From Paenibacillus pectinilyticus (GTDB lineage: Bacteria; Bacillota; Bacilli; Paenibacillales; NBRC-103111): a DNA stretch of 64,000 nucleotides. Shown one piece after another: positions 59,599 through 64,000 of the stretch. Position 1 is the stretch's first letter. Every line of letters begins with the position of its first letter. A model generated the notes under the pieces. The model was not told the origin of the DNA and made no database searches. It saw only the letters and a list, made by a program, of their open reading frames with translations. The stretch covers positions 1,291,522 through 1,355,521 of the forward strand of contig NZ_LYPC01000027.1 in assembly GCF_001700435.1 (NCBI RefSeq), written 5' to 3'. The translations under genes were made by a program, and so were the position numbers.

Positions 59599-60471
59599 AT
59601 GATGTACAGAACAATTGGTGTAATCGGTGGAGGCACGATGGGACAGGGGATCTCGGAAATGCTTGCAGCTCGAGGACTTGACGTATTACTTGCCGAAAAA
59701 ACACCAGAAAAGCTCGACCGAGCAATCGAACAAATAACGGTAAGTCTAGATAAACAAATCGAACGTTGGGCGATTACAGAAGCGGAGAAGAAGTCCATCC
59801 TTTCGAAAATTAAACGGGCTAATTCCATCCAGGATATGGCTCATTGTGAGCTTGTCATCGAGACGATATCCGAAGATTTGAATGCGAAGAAGCATGTTTT
59901 TTTTCAGCTCAATCAAATATGTTCCCCTACAATTATTCTCGCGACGAATACCTCGACATTGAGCGTTACGGAGATTGCTGCTGTAACCTCTCATCCAGAG
60001 CGTGTGATTGGGCTGCATTTCCTGCATCCAGTTGCCAAAGTCAACCTAGTTGAAATCGTTCGCGCGATGAAAACGTCGGATGAGACATATAACCATACAC
60101 GTCAGTTCGTTGACGATTTACTTTTGAAAAAAAGCATCAAAGTGAATGAGTCACCAGGTTATATTACGACACGATTGATTTGTACACTGATCAATGAGGC
60201 CCTTCACACCTTATCGGAAGGTGTGGCTTCCGCGGCAGATATCGATCAAGCGATGCGCATCGGCTATGACTTTAAACACGGCCCGCTCGAGATGTGCGAC
60301 CGATTCGGTTTAGATGCTGTATTGGCTGCACTTGAAGGAATGTTCCGCGAGTATGGTGATATCAAATACCGACCTTCTTATTTGCTAAAGCAAATGGTTC
60401 GCGCAGGTCATCTTGGGACGAAAACAGGAGAAGGCTTCTTCCGCTACGACAAGGATGGTGACCGACTATGA
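59599..60471 (+). CDS. 3-hydroxyacyl-CoA dehydrogenase (3-hydroxybutyryl-CoA type)
   Basis: 290 residues, ATG with AAGGAGA upstream. NAD fold at the start (IGVIGGGTMGQGISEMLAA), then ATNTSTLSVTEIAA, GLHFLHPVAKVNLVEIVRA, and the C-terminal dimer domain with GFFRYDKDG. It oxidises 3-hydroxyacyl-CoA or reduces acetoacetyl-CoA. It overlaps ackA by 4 bp (ATGA), an uncommon pairing. Confidence 0.88.
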   Translation: MMYRTIGVIGGGTMGQGISEMLAARGLDVLLAEKTPEKLDRAIEQITVSLDKQIERWAITEAEKKSILSKIKRANSIQDMAHCELVIETISEDLNAKKHVFFQLNQICSPTIILATNTSTLSVTEIAAVTSHPERVIGLHFLHPVAKVNLVEIVRAMKTSDETYNHTRQFVDDLLLKKSIKVNESPGYITTRLICTLINEALHTLSEGVASAADIDQAMRIGYDFKHGPLEMCDRFGLDAVLAALEGMFREYGDIKYRPSYLLKQMVRAGHLGTKTGEGFFRYDKDGDRL

Positions 60472-61676
60472 ACATTCTAGTGATCAATGCGGGCAGTTCG
60501 TCGGTGAAGTATCAGTTGTTCAACATGGACAACGCCACCGTTCTGGCCAAAGGAAGAGTAGAGCGCATAGGGATGGATTCAGCCATTCTCCTGCACGAAC
60601 CCTCTGGTAAACCTGATTTCCATAAGGTTGATGAAATATTGGAGCATACCACGGCTATCCGTAGGGTATTGGATGTGCTAGTACATCCCGAGCATGGCGT
60701 TCTGGCGTCCACCTCGGAGATCGATGCCGTCGGCCACCGTGTCGTACACGGCGGCGAATCCTTCAAGAGCTCCGTCCTCGTCACGGACGAGGTCAAGAAG
60801 GAGATCCGGCGTCTCTTCGATTTGGCGCCGCTGCACAACCCGGCGCATATGCTGGGCATCTCCGCGGTGGAGGCGAACATGCCTGACGTGCCGCAGGCTG
60901 TCGTCTTCGATACCGCCTTCCATCAGTCGATGCCGGCGAAGGCCTACCTATATCCGGTGCCGATGGCGCTCTACCGGAAGCACAAGGTGCGCCGCTACGG
61001 TTTCCACGGGACGTCGCACAAGTATGTCAGCGAGCGTGCCGCAGCCTTCCTAGGACGCCCGCTGGCGCAGCTGAAGCTCGTTACCTGTCACATCGGTAAC
61101 GGAGCTTCCTGCGCCGCTGTACAGGGCGGCCAGTCGGTTGACACGAGCATGGGGATGACCCCGCTCGAGGGCTTGATGATGGGCACGCGCAGCGGCGATC
61201 TGGATCCGGCCATCGTGCCCTATGTAATGGGCAAGGAGGATTTGACGATCGGCGAGGTGAGCTCCATGCTGAATAAGCATAGCGGCCTACAGGCGATCTC
61301 GGGGATCTCCAGCGATATGCGGGAGATCGTGGAGGCGAGGGAAGCGGGCGATAAGAACGCGACACTGGCTTTTGACATGTATACGTATCGGCTGCGCAAA
61401 TACATCGGGGCTTATACTGCAGCGATGAATGGCGTCGATGCGATTGTGTTTACAGCGGGCGTCGGCGAGAATTCAGAGGCGCTGCGACAAGTGGTATGCG
61501 AGGGACTGAGCTTCCTCGGGGTGGATTTTGATGCAGAAGCGAATCGGCAAGGAAGAGGCATGGAGAAGCGAATTACGAAGGAAGGCTCACGGGTTGAAGT
61601 ACTTGTGATTCCTACGAATGAGGAATGGGTTATCGCGCAAGATACCTATGGATTAGTGCTAGCTGCAAAGGGCTGA
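60468..61676 (+). CDS. ackA: Acetate kinase
   Basis: 402 residues, ATGA overlap with the dehydrogenase. LVINAGSSSVKYQLF opens the acetate kinase fold; VGHRVVHGGESF, FHQSMPAKAYLYPVP, YGFHGTSHKYVSERAA, TCHIGNGASCAAVQGG and VFTAGVGENSEALR are conserved segments. It makes acetyl phosphate from acetate and ATP or the reverse. About 60690-61350 is markedly GC-rich relative to both ends of the gene. Confidence 0.96.
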   Translation: MNILVINAGSSSVKYQLFNMDNATVLAKGRVERIGMDSAILLHEPSGKPDFHKVDEILEHTTAIRRVLDVLVHPEHGVLASTSEIDAVGHRVVHGGESFKSSVLVTDEVKKEIRRLFDLAPLHNPAHMLGISAVEANMPDVPQAVVFDTAFHQSMPAKAYLYPVPMALYRKHKVRRYGFHGTSHKYVSERAAAFLGRPLAQLKLVTCHIGNGASCAAVQGGQSVDTSMGMTPLEGLMMGTRSGDLDPAIVPYVMGKEDLTIGEVSSMLNKHSGLQAISGISSDMREIVEAREAGDKNATLAFDMYTYRLRKYIGAYTAAMNGVDAIVFTAGVGENSEALRQVVCEGLSFLGVDFDAEANRQGRGMEKRITKEGSRVEVLVIPTNEEWVIAQDTYGLVLAAKG

Positions 61677-61746
61677 ATCTTTCGTGGCAAGCGTGAAATA
61701 GTGTACAATAAGAAGATCTTCAGTTCTAGGGAGGAAGGATATTCAA

Positions 61747-63036
61747 ATGAAAAGTACGATAAGTGGTGTAAAGCATCATGTCGGCGAATCCGTTACGATT
61801 GGCTGTTGGCTAAATAAGAAACGTTCGAGTGGTAAAATCCAGTTTTTACAGCTGCGCGACGGCTCGGGATATATACAGGGTGTAGTGGTTAAAAGTGAAG
61901 TAAGTGAAGACGTTTGGGAAGCCGCTTCTAAGCTAACCCAAGAAAGCTCGCTGTACATAACAGGAACCGTCAAGGAAGATACACGTTCCAAAGGCGGTTA
62001 TGAGCTGGACGTCACCGGTGTTGAAATTATTCAAGTTACCGAAGAGTATCCGATTACCCCGAAGGAGCATGGTGTTGATTTCTTAATGGACAATCGTCAT
62101 CTATGGATTCGTAGCCCGCGTCAGCGTGCAGTACTTGTCATCCGCGCTGAGATTATTAAAGCAGTTCAAGGCTTTTTCAATGATCGTGGCTTCCATCTGG
62201 TGGATCCGCCAATCCTGACGCCGTCGTCTTGTGAAGGTACAACGAATTTGTTCCACACCAAATATTTCGATGAAGATGCGTTCCTGACCCAAAGCGGACA
62301 GCTTTATATGGAAGCTGCGGCAATGGCACTTGGGCGTGTGTATTCCTTCGGTCCTACATTCCGTGCAGAGAAATCCAAAACACGCCGCCATCTCATTGAG
62401 TTCTGGATGATCGAGCCGGAAATGGCGTTCGTGGATCATGTGGAAAATCTGGAAGTACAAGAGCAGTTCGTCTCCCATATCGTTCAAACCGTGCTTCAGA
62501 ACTGTCAGGCTGAACTTGAGACCTTAGAACGCGATACCTCCAAGTTGGAGAAAATCAAAGGCAGCTTCCCGCGGATCACCTATGATGAGGCTGTTGATTA
62601 TTTGCAAAAGAATGGCCATGAATTCGCCTGGGGAGAGGATTTCGGTGCTCCGCATGAAACGGCGATTGCTGCACAATACGAAACACCGGTATTCATTACG
62701 CATTGGCCGACTGAAATTAAAGCGTTCTACATGAAGCCTGATCCAAGTCGCCCAGAAGTCGTGCTATGTGCCGATATGATCGCGCCAGAAGGCTATGGGG
62801 AGATTATTGGGGGCAGTCAACGGATTGATGATCCAGACCTGATGGAGCAGCGTTTCAAAGAGCATGAGTTATCTAAAGAAGCGTACCAATGGTACTTGGA
62901 TCTTCGAAAATATGGCACAGTGCCGCATTCTGGTTTTGGCCTAGGGTTGGAACGCACAGTCGCTTGGATTTGTGGCTTAGACCATGTTCGTGAAACGATT
63001 CCATTCCCACGTCTGTTATACCGTCTATACCCTTAA
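61747..63036 (+). CDS. asnS: Asparaginyl-tRNA synthetase
   Basis: 429 residues, ATG behind GGGAGGAAGG. OB-fold anticodon-binding domain (about 1-105), then class II core with SCEGTTNLFHTKYFDEDAFL, FGPTFRAEKSKTRRHLIEFW and C-terminal GFGLGLERTVAWICGLDHVRE in two parts. Charges tRNA-Asn. Followed by dnaD, as in B. subtilis. Confidence 0.97.
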   Translation: MKSTISGVKHHVGESVTIGCWLNKKRSSGKIQFLQLRDGSGYIQGVVVKSEVSEDVWEAASKLTQESSLYITGTVKEDTRSKGGYELDVTGVEIIQVTEEYPITPKEHGVDFLMDNRHLWIRSPRQRAVLVIRAEIIKAVQGFFNDRGFHLVDPPILTPSSCEGTTNLFHTKYFDEDAFLTQSGQLYMEAAAMALGRVYSFGPTFRAEKSKTRRHLIEFWMIEPEMAFVDHVENLEVQEQFVSHIVQTVLQNCQAELETLERDTSKLEKIKGSFPRITYDEAVDYLQKNGHEFAWGEDFGAPHETAIAAQYETPVFITHWPTEIKAFYMKPDPSRPEVVLCADMIAPEGYGEIIGGSQRIDDPDLMEQRFKEHELSKEAYQWYLDLRKYGTVPHSGFGLGLERTVAWICGLDHVRETIPFPRLLYRLYP

Positions 63037-63074
63037 AAAGTGGCATTGTCCATGGGGAGAAAGGGGATTGACGC

Positions 63075-63758
63075 ATGAGTATGCAACCGAATATGCAAAT
63101 GAAGGTCGAAGCGATTCTTCTAAAAAGTTTTCAAGAGGGCAGCGTCGCGGTGCCGAGCTTATTGCTTAAGCATTACCGCGGGCTGAACTTGAGTGAAGTT
63201 GACGTGATGACACTCATCCATTTCATCTCTTTCATCGAAAAAGAAAGAAACAACTTCCCAACACTGGATGAAATCCAGGAGAGGATGTCTGCCTCCCCGG
63301 ATATGGTTATCACGAGTGTACAGAAGCTGATTCGAGAGCAGTACATTACAATTGATGAAGAGACAGATGAATCAACCGGTTTCCGAAGTGAGCAGTATAA
63401 TCTGACGCCGCTCTATAAGAAACTAGCAAACCGCGTTGCCGAGCAACAGCTGCAGGCCATTGCTGATGCGCAGTTGACGCAGGCACCGTCCGATGATCGG
63501 GTGAAGAACATTTACACGACGATCGAAAATGAATTTGCCAGACCTTTAACACCAATGGAATTGGAAACTATTTCCAATTGGTTGGATAAGGATATGTATA
63601 AAGAAGAGCTGATCATGACGGCTTTGAAAGAAGCGGTGTTTGCTGGCAAGGTTCATTTCCGGTACATTGATCGGATTCTGCTTGATTGGAGTCGTAATCG
63701 GGTATCGACGGTAGATCAGGCGAAGGAATACTCGCAGCGGTTTAGACAGACGAGATAA
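63075..63758 (+). CDS. dnaD: Primosomal replication protein DnaD
   Basis: 227 residues, ATG after GGAGAAAGGGG. An N-terminal winged-helix oligomer domain (about 10-100) and a C-terminal DnaD/DnaB2 domain (IYTTIENEFARPLTPMELET and KEELIMTALKEAVFAGKVHF) for DNA binding. It helps load the replicative helicase at origins and restarted forks. Confidence 0.93.
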   Translation: MSMQPNMQMKVEAILLKSFQEGSVAVPSLLLKHYRGLNLSEVDVMTLIHFISFIEKERNNFPTLDEIQERMSASPDMVITSVQKLIREQYITIDEETDESTGFRSEQYNLTPLYKKLANRVAEQQLQAIADAQLTQAPSDDRVKNIYTTIENEFARPLTPMELETISNWLDKDMYKEELIMTALKEAVFAGKVHFRYIDRILLDWSRNRVSTVDQAKEYSQRFRQTR

Positions 63759-63803
63759 TCAATTGCACGATAGGATGCGTGAGTTAGTAGAATGTGACAT
63801 AAC

Positions 63804-63851
63804 AAAATGCCCAATTCTTCACTCGATAAGGAGGGAGAATGGGCGTTTTTT
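63804..63851 (+). terminator. Intrinsic terminator after dnaD
   Basis: Interrupted stem ATGCCCA-TTCT / AGAA-TGGGCG with T6. Confidence 0.75.
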
Positions 63852-64000
63852 GCGATGAAAGGTATAGGGTGATTGTAGTCGAGGCAATTTGATTTAGTGG
63901 TAAGTGGTAAGACAATCAGTGCTCTTAGAATTAATAGTGGACGTCTCTTAGTGTAGCAGTAATAATAATCTTAACTATGACTAAGAGGTGTCAGTCCATG
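63852..64000 (+). other. Intergenic end of window, possible start of next gene
   Basis: An 8-bp inverted repeat CTCTTAGT (63945-63952) / ACTAAGAG (63980-63987) overlaps AAGAGGTG, a ribosome site seven bases before an ATG at 63998. The downstream gene, if any, is outside the window. Confidence 0.4.

Overview
The window looks like chromosomal DNA of a Bacillales bacterium, most probably Paenibacillus or a close Paenibacillaceae relative. This rests on three things: gene order from mtrB/hepS to dnaD that largely matches the Bacillus subtilis trp-to-dnaD region, Gram-positive ribosome sites and sigma-A promoters, and a futalosine-type menaquinone gene set (mqnA, a UbiA-type prenyltransferase, ubiX) placed between menG and hepT. 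The species cannot be named from the sequence alone.

Region 1 (1-8674) is the right-hand part of an integrated element, a prophage or phage-like integrative element. It holds the 3' part of a large virion-type protein, a divergent repressor/Cro-like switch with its operator, a Rha-type regulator, a holin/amidase lysis pair, a minus-strand cluster of small genes ending in a second repressor, and a plus-strand run ending in an FtsK/SpoIIIE-type ATPase. It stops at a 62-nt fragment of a tRNA-Pro(GGG) gene that lacks its 5' part and is followed by the old tRNA terminator, so this is read as an attachment site. No integrase is visible; it would lie to the left of the window.

Region 2 (8739-29024) holds a PAP2 phosphatase, TRAP (mtrB), the heptaprenyl/menaquinone cluster (hepS-menG-mqnP-ubiX-mqnA-hepT), ndk, cheR, a 54-codon HTH-like gene, and the aromatic supraoperon aroC-aroB-aroH-[leader]-trpEDCFBA-hisC-tyrA. 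The trp leader carries 13 NAG triplets spaced exactly 5 nt apart (12 GAG/UAG, one CAG), a strong terminator and a plausible competing antiterminator. Together with mtrB, this argues for TRAP attenuation.

Region 3 (29203-45380) holds a polysaccharide deacetylase, a candidate small RNA, an ECF sigma/anti-sigma pair, ypiB, ypiF, the qcrABC menaquinol:cytochrome c oxidoreductase genes, ypjA, ypjB, a YitT protein, a MazG-like protein, a TPR protein, dapB, mgsA, the bacillithiol genes bshB1 and bshA, and cca. The 3' end of cca is repeated in about four tandem copies of 92-93 nt.

Region 4 (45380-64000) opens with a palindrome-rich intergenic stretch, followed by birA, a long leader plus terminator, panBCD, a TPR protein, dinG, rex, a phosphate transporter with its PhoU-like partner, mtaD, ypmB, an unusual FtsH-like protease lacking the extracytoplasmic domain and paired with a small membrane-anchored protein, a hydroxyacyl-CoA dehydrogenase overlapping ackA, asnS and dnaD. 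GC-rich patches inside aroB, cca and ackA contrast sharply with their surroundings and suggest recombination.
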